Source of the DNA: an uncultured Cytophagales bacterium
GTDB taxonomy: Bacteria; Bacteroidota; Bacteroidia; Cytophagales; Thermoflexibacteraceae
Direction of reading: 5' to 3'
Length of the DNA: 64,000 bases
NCBI GenBank assembly: GCA_938039675.1
Contig: CALHUI010000015.1
Span: 62,001-126,000, forward strand
A program made the position numbers and the translations under genes. Under the pieces are notes generated by a model, which had not been told where the DNA came from, ran no database searches, and was given only the letters and a program-made list of their open reading frames with translations. Shown here one piece after another: positions 11,213-20,046 of the stretch (its first letter is position 1; each line of letters begins with the position of its first letter).

Positions 11213-11707
11213 TTAAAACATTTCCTCCAAAAGTTGTTCAAGCCGTTGATAGTCCGTTTCGCCACTAATCGTTACCTTTTGGTTGCGTTGGTTATTGAAA
11301 ATCAGGGTGAAAGGAATATCACCCTGCCAGTTGCCGTCTATCAACGGAATCCATTTGTCGTAGTCGGTATTGTTTAATAACCAGACAGGCTGTTGAATAT
11401 TTTTACTGCGAAGAAAAGGCTTCAATTTTGTTTCAAGAGACGACCGGAAGTCCATGCTAATTAACCACAAGCAAACGTTCTTATGGCCGAATTTTTCACC
11501 GATGCGTATAAAATCGGGCAGTTCTTTTACGCATGGTGCACACCATGTAGCCCAAAAGTTTACAATATGAAGCGTATCCGACTGATTTTTAAGGAGTTGT
11601 TCTACTTTGTCTACACCAACCACTTCTACTTGCTGACTTTGGGCGTTGAGCGAATACAGAACTGTTATTAGGAATATAAGCATAAACAGACTTTGGCATA
11701 CTTTCAT
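11213..11707 (-). CDS. TlpA-like periplasmic thioredoxin
   Basis: Starting at the ATG at 11707, the protein has 164 residues with an N-terminal signal or anchor (MKVCQSLFMLIFLITVLYSL) and a TlpA/ResA-type thioredoxin domain. The CxxC site is in NFWATWCAPCVKEL. It likely reduces periplasmic disulfides, as TlpA/ResA proteins do in cytochrome c maturation. Longer in-frame readings run back into nuoD and were rejected. The gene is divergent from nuoD across about 60 bases and is followed 51 bases later by another thioredoxin-fold gene, forming a probable operon. Confidence 0.87.
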   Translation of the reverse strand: MKVCQSLFMLIFLITVLYSLNAQSQQVEVVGVDKVEQLLKNQSDTLHIVNFWATWCAPCVKELPDFIRIGEKFGHKNVCLWLISMDFRSSLETKLKPFLRSKNIQQPVWLLNNTDYDKWIPLIDGNWQGDIPFTLIFNNQRNQKVTISGETDYQRLEQLLEEMF

Positions 11708-11731
11708 AGCAGGTGATTTAGCAAACAACAT

Positions 11732-11739
11732 CAAATTTA
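11732..11739 (-). promoter_or_regulatory. Candidate -7 box for the TlpA-like gene
   Basis: On the minus strand TAAATTTG matches TAnnTTTG exactly and lies 25 bases upstream of the TlpA-like ATG. A TTG occurs 23 bases upstream of it, longer than the usual spacing. On the plus strand TAATTTTG at 11755-11762 is only 6 bases from the nuoD ATG, so the nuoD message could be nearly leaderless. Short AT-rich boxes occur by chance. Confidence 0.4.
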
Positions 11740-11768
11740 TACAAATTCCTGTATTAATTTTGCAACCT

Positions 11769-12986
11769 ATGCCTGCCATTACATACGATTTTGCAGAAGA
11801 TAATTTACGCAATTCCGAGCCTTCCAAATACAAAACAGAAGAACTGGGCGAGGGGCGTTTTATCCTCAATTTGGGGCCACAGCATCCTTCAACTCATGGC
11901 GTATTACGCCTAGAAGTACTCACCGATGGTGAAACCGTAATAGATGTAGTACCGCATTTGGGCTATTTGCATCGCTGTTTTGAAAAGCACGCCGAGCATC
12001 TGCCCTACAATCAGATTATCCCTTTTGTAGATAGGCTGGACTATGTGGCCGCCATGAATTGCGAGCATGCCTATGTGCTGGGCGTTGAGAAAATGCTCGA
12101 TTTGGAAGACAAAATACCGCGCCGCGTGGAGTTTATCAGAGTGTTGGTTGCTGAACTGAACCGTCTGGCTTCCCACTTTGTAGCAATCGGGACGTATGCC
12201 ATTGACATGGGTGCATTTACTCCATTTTTGTGGATGATGCGCGACCGCGAGCACATACTCCGCTTGTTGGAATGGATTTGCGGTGCACGGATGCTTTATA
12301 ATTATATGTGGGTCGGCGGCTTATATTATGACCTGCCGCTTGGCTTTGAGGAGCGATGCCGAGATTTTATACAATATTTGCAACCTAAATTATCAGAATG
12401 TGAGCAACTGCTGATTGAAAATAAGATTTTTATTCAACGCACAGCAAATATTGGCGTGCTGCCCTTAGAAACGGCTATTAACTACGGCGTAACAGGGCCA
12501 ATGTTGCGCGCATCGGGGCTGAAATACGACCTGCGTAAAGTGGATGGTTATTCTGTTTACCCTGAATTGGCATTTGATGTGCCAATCGGGCAAGGGTTGA
12601 TGGGTACACAAGGCGACTGCTGGGACAGAACCTATGTGCGGCTGTTGGAATGTCGCCAAAGTGTTAGCATTATTGCACAATGTTTGCAACGACTCACTAC
12701 CGATTGCGCCCGCACCCGTGATTTTGACCCGCAAGCAGCAGTTCCTAAAAATCTGCGTGTGAAAAAGCAAATGGAAATTTATTCGCGTGCAGAAACCCCC
12801 AAAGGAGAATTGGGCTTCTTTTTCCGAAGTCAGCTCAATAGCGATGTACCTTGGCGGGTAAAATGCCGTTCTTGCTCTTTTTCCAATCTTTCGGTTATTG
12901 CAGAGATGGCTCGCGGGGGGCTAATTGCCGATTTAATTGCCGTTTTGGGCTCAATTGACATAGTTTTGGGAGAAATTGACCGTTAG
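11769..12986 (+). CDS. nuoD: NADH-quinone oxidoreductase subunit D
   Basis: A 405-residue homologue of complex I subunit D (49-kDa subunit), part of the quinone-site arm of NADH dehydrogenase on the cytoplasmic face of the membrane. Recognisable segments are LNLGPQHPSTHGVLRLEV, GYLHRCFEKHAEHLPYNQ, DRLDYVAAMNCEHAY and the C-terminal GSIDIVLGEIDR. The ATG at 11769 gives the standard N terminus; upstream codons overlap the divergent gene and look unlike the family. No other nuo gene is in the window, so it is separated from the usual nuoA-N cluster. It overlaps the following glycosyltransferase gene by one base. Confidence 0.93.
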   Translation: MPAITYDFAEDNLRNSEPSKYKTEELGEGRFILNLGPQHPSTHGVLRLEVLTDGETVIDVVPHLGYLHRCFEKHAEHLPYNQIIPFVDRLDYVAAMNCEHAYVLGVEKMLDLEDKIPRRVEFIRVLVAELNRLASHFVAIGTYAIDMGAFTPFLWMMRDREHILRLLEWICGARMLYNYMWVGGLYYDLPLGFEERCRDFIQYLQPKLSECEQLLIENKIFIQRTANIGVLPLETAINYGVTGPMLRASGLKYDLRKVDGYSVYPELAFDVPIGQGLMGTQGDCWDRTYVRLLECRQSVSIIAQCLQRLTTDCARTRDFDPQAAVPKNLRVKKQMEIYSRAETPKGELGFFFRSQLNSDVPWRVKCRSCSFSNLSVIAEMARGGLIADLIAVLGSIDIVLGEIDR

Positions 12987-14191
12987 TGAGAGTACTGCTG
13001 ATTACACCGAGTTTTCCTCCTGATAGGGGGGCTTGTCCGCGCCACATGCAAGGAGTGGTAGATGGTCTTGTTCAGGCAGGACACGAGGTAGTAGTACTTA
13101 CAGCACTGCCTCACTATCCGCAAGGGAAGATTGACGACCATTTTCGCGGAAAATTATTTCATCAAGATTTTTTTAAGGGTTACGAGGTTTGGCGATGCGC
13201 TTTAATGCCTTCGGCTGCGGTTAGCATATTACCGCGCCTGTTTTCGGTGCTTTCGCTCATGTTTTCTATGCTTTTGCGCAGCAAAACGGTAGGTACTTTT
13301 GCGCCCGAGTGGGTAATTGTACAATCGCCGCCGCTGCCTTTGGCACTGCTTGGGTGGTGGTTGGCCCGACAAAATCAGGCACGCTTAATACTCAATATTT
13401 CCGATTTATGGCCGGATGTGCTTGCTCAGATGGGGGTAATTTCGCGAAAAAACCTGCTTTTCCAATGGGCAAAGCAAACCGAGTTGCTGCTGTACGAAAA
13501 GGCGGATATTATCATAGCCCAATCAGAAGAGTCGGTCGCCTACATTCAGCGGCATGTACCAGAAAAACAGGTTTTACTCTACCGCGTGGGCATTTTGCCC
13601 GAAAACTACATAAGCAAAAAAACGCGAACGCACCAACCGCGCCGTTTGATTTATTTTGGACTGATAGGTATGGCGCAAGGGTTAGAAGATATTTGCCAAA
13701 CTATTCCTTTTGCCCAATTGGGTGTAGAGTTGCACATTTTCGGCGACGGGCCTTTGCGCAACCGTTTGCAAAATTCCTTGACGGGAACTCTCAATGAGGC
13801 GTTTTGTCATCTGCACGAATCGGTAGACCATACGGCCATACCAACCTTGCTGGCCAATTTTGACGGCGCATTAATCCCTCAGCAGCAGCGTTTGTATGGC
13901 ACTGTTCCGTCTAAATTGTATGAGGCAATGGCAGCAGGCTTGCCTGTCATTTTTTCGGGGGAAGGAGAAGCAGCACAAATTGTGCAGCGGGCATCTTGTG
14001 GATGGACAGCCTCAGCAGGCAATTGGCAGCAACTTAGGCAGTGTATCTATGAATTTGCCGCCGCTGATGACGAACAACTACGTGCTCTTGGCAATGCGGG
14101 CAGACTGTTTGCTAGGCAGCATTTTCACTTAGATGCTCAAAACAAATTGCTGGCAGATGTAGTGCAACCGACTAACTGCCTGACTTTCTAA
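12986..14191 (+). CDS. Glycosyltransferase family 4, WcaI/WbuB-like
   Basis: A 401-residue GT-B glycosyltransferase beginning MRVLLITPSFPPDRGACPRH at a GTG whose G is the last base of the nuoD TAG. The N-terminal half has the WbuB-like pattern (AGHEVVVLTALPHYPQGK; a hydrophobic stretch near 85-95; ISDLWPDVLAQMG). The C-terminal half has a nucleotide-sugar site with the YEAMAAGLPVIFSGEGEAAQ motif. It probably adds a sugar in the synthesis of a surface polysaccharide. Its coupling to nuoD seems a positional accident rather than a functional link. The 3' end overlaps a convergent small gene by 20 bases. Confidence 0.87.
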   Translation: MRVLLITPSFPPDRGACPRHMQGVVDGLVQAGHEVVVLTALPHYPQGKIDDHFRGKLFHQDFFKGYEVWRCALMPSAAVSILPRLFSVLSLMFSMLLRSKTVGTFAPEWVIVQSPPLPLALLGWWLARQNQARLILNISDLWPDVLAQMGVISRKNLLFQWAKQTELLLYEKADIIIAQSEESVAYIQRHVPEKQVLLYRVGILPENYISKKTRTHQPRRLIYFGLIGMAQGLEDICQTIPFAQLGVELHIFGDGPLRNRLQNSLTGTLNEAFCHLHESVDHTAIPTLLANFDGALIPQQQRLYGTVPSKLYEAMAAGLPVIFSGEGEAAQIVQRASCGWTASAGNWQQLRQCIYEFAAADDEQLRALGNAGRLFARQHFHLDAQNKLLADVVQPTNCLTF

Positions 14192-14363
14192 GGTTTTCTA
14201 TTTTTTTCATCACTTCTTCCGCTTCCTGTGTTTTAAGAGCAAAGGCCTTAATATCGCCTTTGCGTTGCAGTTGCATGGCCTCTTCCGAGAGTTGCGCATA
14301 GTGTTTAGTCAGGCGCGTGATTTCCTTTTCAGTGGTATTCTTTTTTGAAAATAGTCCGAACAT
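14172..14363 (-). CDS. Lacal_2735-type small protein (DUF6435)
   Basis: A 63-residue protein starting MFGLFSKKNTTEKEI, followed by one charged helical hairpin (RLTKHYAQLSEEAMQLQRKG and AEEVMKKIENLRKSGS). This is the pattern of the Lacal_2735 family of small Bacteroidota cytoplasmic proteins, which have no known function. The last 20 bases overlap the 3' end of the convergent glycosyltransferase gene. It lies 47 bases after DUF5683 on the same strand and could be the last gene of the par operon. Confidence 0.7.
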   Translation of the reverse strand: MFGLFSKKNTTEKEITRLTKHYAQLSEEAMQLQRKGDIKAFALKTQEAEEVMKKIENLRKSGS

Positions 14364-14410
14364 GGCTTATCTAATCAGTTTACTCTTTAACCTCTTGTAA
14401 GCCAATTTGT

Positions 14411-15079
14411 TTAGAAGGGGCGTTCAAATCGGAAAGCAACACTAATACCTAAAGCAGGTATGCCTTGCATCGGAACAGGCTCTATGCTGGGTTTGAAATG
14501 CATGGAAAGTTCGTCAGATACATCAAAAGTTTTCAGGTGTGCGGTAGTGGCTGCTTCTGCTATTTGGAGTAAATACAACCCAATACCAAGAATAATGGTA
14601 TAATCGCGTTCGCGCCTGAATCGGTCGCGTTGCGAGCGGATACCGTCGTCGTTGCCCGTATTGAATCGCGCATCGGGGGTTGTAAAAGGGTTCTTGTCAA
14701 GTCTGTATTGGTAGGCATCGCGAAAGCCCGTGTAATTGCGTTGGTTAAAATTCAAGGTGAAGGCCAGAATGCCTGCTGCGGCATAAATAGCGGGTACTTT
14801 GAGATACCAGAAATTTTTGTTGTATATTTGACCTAAACCCGGCAAGACAGCTGACAGCAGAGCTGCTTTGGTAGGCTCTGAAATAGGTTTGGGGCCTTCT
14901 ATCAGGCGGGTTAAAGAATCCAGTCGCTTTTTGAGTGCCACGGTATCCATGCCGATATCGTTGGCAGATGTTATTTGTGCATCGGCAAATTGGCTGATGC
15001 TGCCTAACAGAAACAACAGCAAATAAGAGTACCACTTTTTAGCAAATCGGCGCTTTTGTGTGTTCTTTTGTTGAATCAT
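14411..15079 (-). CDS. DUF5683 membrane protein of the par operon
   Basis: The 222-residue protein has an N-terminal signal or anchor (about 18-35) and the DUF5683 core. The segment AALLSAVLPGLGQIYNKNFW precedes a membrane helix (YAAAGILAFTLNFNQ) and a second one (IILGIGLYLLQIAEAATTAHL). DUF5683 genes usually sit directly after parA-parB in Bacteroidota, as here with only a 5-base gap. The function is unknown; the placement suggests an envelope role linked to chromosome segregation or the adjacent biosynthetic genes found in other genomes. dapB and lepB, common neighbours elsewhere, are not present. Confidence 0.85.
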   Translation of the reverse strand: MIQQKNTQKRRFAKKWYSYLLLFLLGSISQFADAQITSANDIGMDTVALKKRLDSLTRLIEGPKPISEPTKAALLSAVLPGLGQIYNKNFWYLKVPAIYAAAGILAFTLNFNQRNYTGFRDAYQYRLDKNPFTTPDARFNTGNDDGIRSQRDRFRRERDYTIILGIGLYLLQIAEAATTAHLKTFDVSDELSMHFKPSIEPVPMQGIPALGISVAFRFERPF

Positions 15080-15084
15080 TGGCG

Positions 15085-15999
15085 TTAAGAAAGTTCCAGT
15101 AGTTCCAATATGCGGTTAAGGTCTTCGTCGGAAAAGAAAGGGATTTTGATTTCGCCTTTGCCTTGCTCATCGCGACTTATCTGTACGCGCGTACCATAGC
15201 GGTTAGAAAGCCTGTTTTGTAACTGAATGATTTCTGGATGAATGCGGGGGGCTGCCTTTTTAGCAGTTTCTGAGGCTTGGGGTTTGGTCAGCAGCGACCT
15301 TACGACTTCTTCTGTTTTGCGGACAGACCATTCCTTATCAACAATTTTCTTAAACAGTGAGAGCTGTATATCAATATTTTCGACATTGATAAGTGCACGG
15401 GCATGTCCCATAGATATTTTACGGTCGCGCAGCCCTGCCTGAATATCGGGAGGTAGCTTCAGCAGTCGCAGATAGTTAGTAACGGTGCTTCGGTTTTTAC
15501 CCACGCGGTCGCCGAGTTCTTCCTGCTTCAAATTACATTCAGTCAGCAACCGCTGATAGCTGAGCGCAATTTCAATGGCATTGAGCTCTTCGCGCTGAAT
15601 GTTTTCTATCAGTGCCATTTCCAGCATCTGCCGGTCGTTAGCAGTGCGTATATAGGCTGGTATGTGCGTTAAACCTGCCAACTTGGAGGCTTTCAGGCGG
15701 CGTTCACCCGAAATCAGTTGGTAGCTGCCCGGTTCTAATTGTCGGACGGTGATGGGCTGAATAATTCCCTGTACACGAATAGATTCGGCAAGTTCTTCCA
15801 ATGCCATCCGGTCAAATTCCATGCGGGGCTGAAAGGGATTTACCTCAATTTGCTCGAGCGGAATTTCATGGATGCGACCAACGGAAACTACTTCCGTGAT
15901 GGCATCGGTAGAAAGATGTTCGGTTGTATTGTCTTCCAGTAAGGCACTCAGTCCTTTGCCCAGACCGGTACGCTTTTTCAATTGTGGTTTGTCGGACAT
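15085..15999 (-). CDS. parB: Chromosome partitioning protein ParB
   Basis: A 304-residue ParB/Spo0J CTP-dependent DNA clamp that loads at parS and helps segregate the origin. The N terminus KKRTGLGKGLSALLED is the conserved ParA-interacting region. The ParB-like nuclease fold holds NPFQPRMEFD and the CTP-binding GERRLKAS. The helix-turn-helix region includes LKQEELGDRVGKNRSTVTNY and ISMGHARALI. The C-terminal dimerisation domain follows. It begins 3 bases after parA, so the two are translated from one message. I saw no perfect parS site in the window. Confidence 0.94.
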   Translation of the reverse strand: MSDKPQLKKRTGLGKGLSALLEDNTTEHLSTDAITEVVSVGRIHEIPLEQIEVNPFQPRMEFDRMALEELAESIRVQGIIQPITVRQLEPGSYQLISGERRLKASKLAGLTHIPAYIRTANDRQMLEMALIENIQREELNAIEIALSYQRLLTECNLKQEELGDRVGKNRSTVTNYLRLLKLPPDIQAGLRDRKISMGHARALINVENIDIQLSLFKKIVDKEWSVRKTEEVVRSLLTKPQASETAKKAAPRIHPEIIQLQNRLSNRYGTRVQISRDEQGKGEIKIPFFSDEDLNRILELLELS

Positions 16000-16002
16000 G
16001 GG

Positions 16003-16776
16003 TTACTTCGTAATACTGTTTTTGTTAAGAATTTCACGCGCTAAGTTCAAGTAGCTGAGTGCACCTTTGCTCTCCGCATCGTGGGCAATGGCAGGCATGC
16101 CGTAGCTCGGTGCTTCGCTTAGGCGGATATTGCGAGGAATCATGGTTTGAAACACCAGATTTTTGAAGTGCATATTGACCTCTTCTACCACCTGGTTGGA
16201 AAGCTTCAGGCGCACATCATACATGGTGAGCAAAATGCCTTCGATTTGCAATTCGGTGTTGAGCCTTGTTTGAATAATCTTGATGGTATTCAGCAACTTA
16301 CCCAAACCTTCCAACGCAAAATATTCGCATTGTACCGGAACGATGACTGAATGGGCAGCCGTCAGTGCATTAACCGTTATCAAACCCAGAGAAGGCGAAC
16401 AGTCTATAAATATGAAATTGTATTTGTCTTTGACCGGTTCAAGCGCGGTTTTCATTCGCTCCTCGCGATGCGGGATGTTAATCATCTCTATTTCAGCACC
16501 TACCAAGTCTATATGTGAAGGAATAAGGTCTAAAAATTCAAACGAAGTTTCTTTAATGACCTCACTTACAGGGGTTTCATTAATCATGCAATCGTAGATG
16601 CTTTTTTGCACTTCGCGTGGATTAAAGCCAAGCCCGGAAGTGGAGTTGGCCTGAGAGTCTGCATCTACTACTAAGCATTTGTATTCCAATGCTGCTAAAC
16701 TGGCCGCAAGGTTGATGGCTGTCGTGGTTTTGCCCACACCGCCCTTTTGGTTGGCAATAGCTATGATTTTACCCAT
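16003..16776 (-). CDS. parA: Chromosome partitioning ATPase ParA/Soj
   Basis: This deviant Walker-type ATPase works with ParB to move origin regions. From the ATG at 16776 the protein starts [19 protein letters not shown], with the deviant Walker A at residues 11-18. The switch region is [16 protein letters not shown] and Walker B is [18 protein letters not shown]. The length of 257 residues is that of chromosomal Soj. An in-frame ATG six codons upstream is possible but less usual. First gene of the parA-parB-DUF5683 operon. Confidence 0.95.
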   Translation of the reverse strand: MGKIIAIANQKGGVGKTTTAINLAASLAALEYKCLVVDADSQANSTSGLGFNPREVQKSIYDCMINETPVSEVIKETSFEFLDLIPSHIDLVGAEIEMINIPHREERMKTALEPVKDKYNFIFIDCSPSLGLITVNALTAAHSVIVPVQCEYFALEGLGKLLNTIKIIQTRLNTELQIEGILLTMYDVRLKLSNQVVEEVNMHFKNLVFQTMIPRNIRLSEAPSYGMPAIAHDAESKGALSYLNLAREILNKNSITK

Positions 16777-16827
16777 GGAAGGTCTGATAATCAATTAGTT
16801 AAATGAAAAGCGTGCTTGTAAGCATTG

Positions 16828-16859
16828 CAAATATATGATTTTATCCCCTGAAAACTAAA
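16828..16859 (-). promoter_or_regulatory. parA operon promoter
   Basis: On the minus strand TTTA (plus 16856-16859), a 20-base spacer and TATATTTG (plus 16828-16835) give a good Bacteroidota promoter with one mismatch in the -33 box. It would leave a leader of about 45 bases before parA. The same intergenic region carries a divergent candidate. Confidence 0.55.
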
Positions 16860-16949
16860 CAGTTAGTCGCGTACTTTCCGGCACGCACCGAACCATAAAA
16901 AAAGTCATACTCAACGCAACAAATTCACAACCTTGAGCGTTATAATGTT

Positions 16950-16968
16950 ACAAAATTGTTAATTTTGT
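16950..16968 (+). promoter_or_regulatory. Candidate -7 box within an 8-bp palindrome
   Basis: ACAAAATT (16950-16957) and AATTTTGT (16961-16968) form an inverted repeat with a 3-base centre. Its right half contains TAATTTTG (16960-16967), a perfect TAnnTTTG box about 43 bases upstream of the TTG start of the transglutaminase-like gene. No clear -33 element is at the right spacing, so an activator or chance is possible. Confidence 0.4.
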
Positions 16969-17009
16969 GTTAAAAAAAGATTGTATGACATAGCTAATCC
17001 CTTACGCCG

Positions 17010-17822
17010 TTGAGAACTCTATTGTTATTCTTTATCGTCTTTTGGCTGTATGCCTTCGCACAGGCGCAAATTGCACCTGAATTTTTCCTTTGTGAGGCAC
17101 AATTGGCAGATACAGCGCAATTGCAGGCCAATTTGATTGCACTTTCGGACAATGTATTGAAAGATTTGCCCGAATCGGAAGAAAAGCGATTGCGAACCAT
17201 TTTCAGGAGGATTTTCAATAAGTATCTCAAACATTACAGGCAGGGGAGTACGCTCGCCAGTGTTTTACAGTCAGGCCACTATGACTGCCTCAGTGGAACA
17301 ATCGTGTTTGCCCACGTTTTACGGCAGGCAGGTTTCCAAACGGTTGTGTATGAAACCAATATCCATGTGTTTCTTACGGTAGTTCTTAGTAATGGGGGTG
17401 AGGTGCTGATAGAAACCACAGACCCTATTAACGGACTGGTAACATCTCCGATGATGGTTGCGCGGCGCAAAGAAGATTATATCCGTCGGTTTGCGGCCTA
17501 TCAGGAGCAGGAACTTTCTCACTATCGCTCCGAGTTTCAAATTATGCGTGCCATCCCGTTCGAGGAGTTAGCCGATTTGCAATGTTTCAATCGGGCGGTA
17601 ACGGCCTATAACAAAAAACAGTTTGTGCTTGCCGCCGATTACCTGTTCCAATTGCAATCGCTGATGGCTACCGAAAGAGGCATGGAGCTTATGATATTGT
17701 CGTTGGAAGGAATTTTGGCGCATCATCCGCTGACAAGTGAAGAGCAGTGGACATTGCTGGATGCCATTGAGCAGTATAAGTCTAAGCTCAGCCGCTTGCC
17801 CAAGTGGGCTGTCTATAAATAG
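17010..17822 (+). CDS. Secreted transglutaminase-like protein
   Basis: The 270-residue protein starts at a TTG and reads straight into a good signal peptide (MRTLLLFFIVFWLYAFAQAQ). No in-frame ATG upstream gives a better start, because stop codons intervene. A papain/transglutaminase-like core is suggested by Cys in SGHYDCLSGTIVF, His in ETNIHVFLTVV and Asp in IETTDPING, in the order C-H-D. The C-terminal part is helical. It is presumably exported to the periplasm. The substrate is unknown and neighbours do not help; catalytic activity is inferred only from the triad. Confidence 0.75.
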   Translation: MRTLLLFFIVFWLYAFAQAQIAPEFFLCEAQLADTAQLQANLIALSDNVLKDLPESEEKRLRTIFRRIFNKYLKHYRQGSTLASVLQSGHYDCLSGTIVFAHVLRQAGFQTVVYETNIHVFLTVVLSNGGEVLIETTDPINGLVTSPMMVARRKEDYIRRFAAYQEQELSHYRSEFQIMRAIPFEELADLQCFNRAVTAYNKKQFVLAADYLFQLQSLMATERGMELMILSLEGILAHHPLTSEEQWTLLDAIEQYKSKLSRLPKWAVYK

Positions 17823-17862
17823 CGAATTTTACAGTTACAAAGCATTGGATTTTTTATCTGTC

Positions 17863-17901
17863 AAGCCCAATCTTGCTAAAAGTTTGGGCTTTTGTTTTTT
17901 T
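17863..17901 (+). terminator. Rho-independent terminator
   Basis: AAGCCCAA (17863-17870) and TTGGGCTT (17884-17891) form an 8-bp stem with a 13-base loop, followed by TTGTTTTTTT. It lies 41 bases after the transglutaminase-like gene and ends it before the symporter start at 17956. Confidence 0.75.
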
Positions 17902-17955
17902 GGGAGCTATTTTTTTGCTTGTTTTACTGTATCCAAAGCTCCTACCGATTTTCTT

Positions 17956-19398
17956 ATGTCGCCTATACTGGTCTTGACAATAATTGTTATTTACTTTTCC
18001 ATGCTGATGGCTGTGGCTTGGTACACTTCGCGCGGCGCTACTACCAATACTTTTTTCACGGCCGACAAGTCTGCCTCATGGTACTTGGTTGCTTTCGGCA
18101 TGATTGGTACTTCTCTTTCGGGGGTAACGTTTATTTCTGTACCAGGGGCTGTAGGCAAACAAGCGTTTTCTTATTTTCAGATGGTGCTGGGCTACTTGCC
18201 CGGTTATGCGTTCATAGCATTCGTGCTGATGCCGCTCTACTATCGCCTGAATTTAGTATCTATTTACACCTATCTGGAAGAAAGATTTGGATTTTGGTCA
18301 TATAAAACCGGTTCGTTTTTCTTTATCCTCTCGCGTTCCATCGGCTCGGCATTTAGGTTGTATCTGGCAGCATTGGTATTGCAGCTCGGCATTTTTGAGC
18401 ATTGGGGCGTTCCTTTTGAAATTAATGTAATGGTAACCATTGTCCTCATCTGGATTTACACATTCAAAGGCGGCATTAAAACCATCATTTTTACCGATGC
18501 ATTCCAAACTTTTTTCTTGGTCAATGCGCTGATTGTCAGTGTTTTTCTGATAGCAGGCGAGCTGAATCTGGATTTTATGGGATTAGTGAAAAGCGTAGAG
18601 CAAAGTCCGTATTCTCGAATCTTTTTCTGGGATTGGAACGACGATAAAAACTTTTTCAAGCAGTTTTTGGCAGGAACTTTTATTGCCATTACGATGACGG
18701 GTATGGATCAGGACTTGATGCAGAAAAATTTGACCTGTAAAAACTTGCGCGATGCACAAAAAAACATGTTTTCTTTCTGCGTGGTGCTTGTATTTGTCAA
18801 TTTTCTTTTCCTTACGTTGGGTTCACTGCTCTATGCCTATGCAAATAGTCGCGGTATTGAGATTCCCGCCAAAACTGACAATTTGTATCCCATGCTGGCG
18901 TTAAACTATTTCGGTCTGCCGGTGGCTGTATTTTTCCTGTTGGGTATTACGGCTTCCTCTTATGCCAGTGCCGATTCGGCTTTGGCATCGCTGACTACAG
19001 CTTTTTGCGTGGATTTTCTCAATTTTAAAAATCGTTCGGATGAAGCCGAAAAAGCCCGTTTGAAATTATGGGTACACGTGGGTTTTTCCGCACTGCTGTA
19101 TTTTATCATCCTGATTTTCAAGTGGATTAATGATGATGCTGTTATTAATGCGGTGTTTAAAGTTGCAGGCTATACCTACGGCCCGTTGCTGGGTTTATTC
19201 ACATTGGGCTTATTTACCAAAGTCAAAGTGCAAGATTGGGCAGTACCTTTTGTGTGTGTGGCTTCACCTGTGATTTGTTACATTCTGAATGTCAATTCCG
19301 AAGTATGGTTCAATGGATTTAAGTTTGGCTTTGAATTGTTGGTTGTGAATGGGGCTATCACGTTTTTGGGTTTGTTGCTGTTCAGCCGGCGGGGATAA
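17956..19398 (+). CDS. Sodium:solute symporter family protein
   Basis: A 480-residue inner-membrane transporter of the SSS family with about 12-13 membrane helices, starting MSPILVLTIIVIYFSMLMAV at the ATG at 17956. Earlier in-frame codons overlap the terminator of the upstream gene. Family features are the TTNTFFTADKSASWYLVAFG segment after helix 1, SLSGVTFISVPGAVG in helix 2, and the TFKGGIKTIIFTDAFQ loop. It imports a solute with sodium; SSS substrates (sugars, amino acids, sialic acid, others) cannot be told from the sequence. It is a single gene. Confidence 0.87.
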   Translation: MSPILVLTIIVIYFSMLMAVAWYTSRGATTNTFFTADKSASWYLVAFGMIGTSLSGVTFISVPGAVGKQAFSYFQMVLGYLPGYAFIAFVLMPLYYRLNLVSIYTYLEERFGFWSYKTGSFFFILSRSIGSAFRLYLAALVLQLGIFEHWGVPFEINVMVTIVLIWIYTFKGGIKTIIFTDAFQTFFLVNALIVSVFLIAGELNLDFMGLVKSVEQSPYSRIFFWDWNDDKNFFKQFLAGTFIAITMTGMDQDLMQKNLTCKNLRDAQKNMFSFCVVLVFVNFLFLTLGSLLYAYANSRGIEIPAKTDNLYPMLALNYFGLPVAVFFLLGITASSYASADSALASLTTAFCVDFLNFKNRSDEAEKARLKLWVHVGFSALLYFIILIFKWINDDAVINAVFKVAGYTYGPLLGLFTLGLFTKVKVQDWAVPFVCVASPVICYILNVNSEVWFNGFKFGFELLVVNGAITFLGLLLFSRRG

Positions 19399-19618
19399 TC
19401 GGAAATATGCCTGCTGATGCCACGACTTGGGCAGATTTTTGTGGATAATTCTATAAAAACGGTGTAAATCTGCCTGAGTTGCTTTATCGGTGTTCTATCT
19501 CTGCCGATTTTTCAAAATCGCACAGCGGGTATTATGATTGGGACTTTATCAAACACTTACCGAACTCAGCGCGTTTGGTTGCTTTCCTCATGCCGCTAAG
19601 TTCGCGATTATGGACTTG

Positions 19619-20023
19619 TTACGCTGTTAGCCATTTTTTGGCTTCCGATTCGCTAGCAAAGTAACGCGGGGCACTGTACTTGTCGGCAATGCCTTCTTCT
19701 TCCATCAACTGTTCCAGTGATACCTGTGCAAAGATGTCATTGCTTACCAAAATAGCCATGCGTTGCAGGCTGGTTGTGCGTGGCGCTATCTCTTTGGCTG
19801 TCCATTCCTGCAAATCGGGTGTGATGGTAAATCGCAGGTGGCGCAGGTCAATCAACAGACGCTCGGGTTGATATTTTTCGCAGAAGTTTCCGTAGGCTGT
19901 CATGTTGTACTTGAAATCGTAGGCTGTCATGCGTTCATCTGCATCGGGTGTGTAGATGTAGCTGATAATGGAAGTTGAGGGTTCCCAGTCAATAATTACG
20001 TACTTTGACTCATGTAGTTTCAT
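19619..20023 (-). CDS. STAS/SpoIIAA-like small protein
   Basis: A 134-residue cytoplasmic protein with alternating strands and helices like the SpoIIAA/STAS fold. An N-terminal sheet (ESKYVIIDWEPSTSIISYIY) is followed by YQPERLLIDLRHLRF in the position of the STAS core strand, then RMAILVSNDIFAQ and a C-terminal helix ending FASESEAKKWL, typical of STAS-like domains in Bacteroidota. No partner gene is adjacent. A regulatory or lipid-related role is conceivable but not shown. The 220 bases between it and the symporter hold nothing I can identify. Confidence 0.65.
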   Translation of the reverse strand: MKLHESKYVIIDWEPSTSIISYIYTPDADERMTAYDFKYNMTAYGNFCEKYQPERLLIDLRHLRFTITPDLQEWTAKEIAPRTTSLQRMAILVSNDIFAQVSLEQLMEEEGIADKYSAPRYFASESEAKKWLTA

Positions 20024-20038
20024 AGTGAAATATTTTTA

Positions 20039-20046
20039 CAAAACTA
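20039..20046 (-). promoter_or_regulatory. Candidate -7 box for the STAS-like gene
   Basis: On the minus strand TAGTTTTG matches TAnnTTTG exactly, 15 bases upstream of the ATG at 20023. No TTTG is present at the expected -33 spacing. The rest of 20047-20314 shows only a short imperfect palindrome around 20191-20204 and no gene. Confidence 0.38.

Noticed and set aside
14411-16776. A parS site near parAB
   Set aside because: No sequence close to the TGTTTCACGTGAAACA consensus was found by eye in or around the operon. The CACGTG inside gyrB near 888-893 does not extend into parS arms.
19399-19618. Possible small gene or gene fragment after the symporter
   Set aside because: All readings are short and have no recognisable motif. 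Nothing supports a gene.
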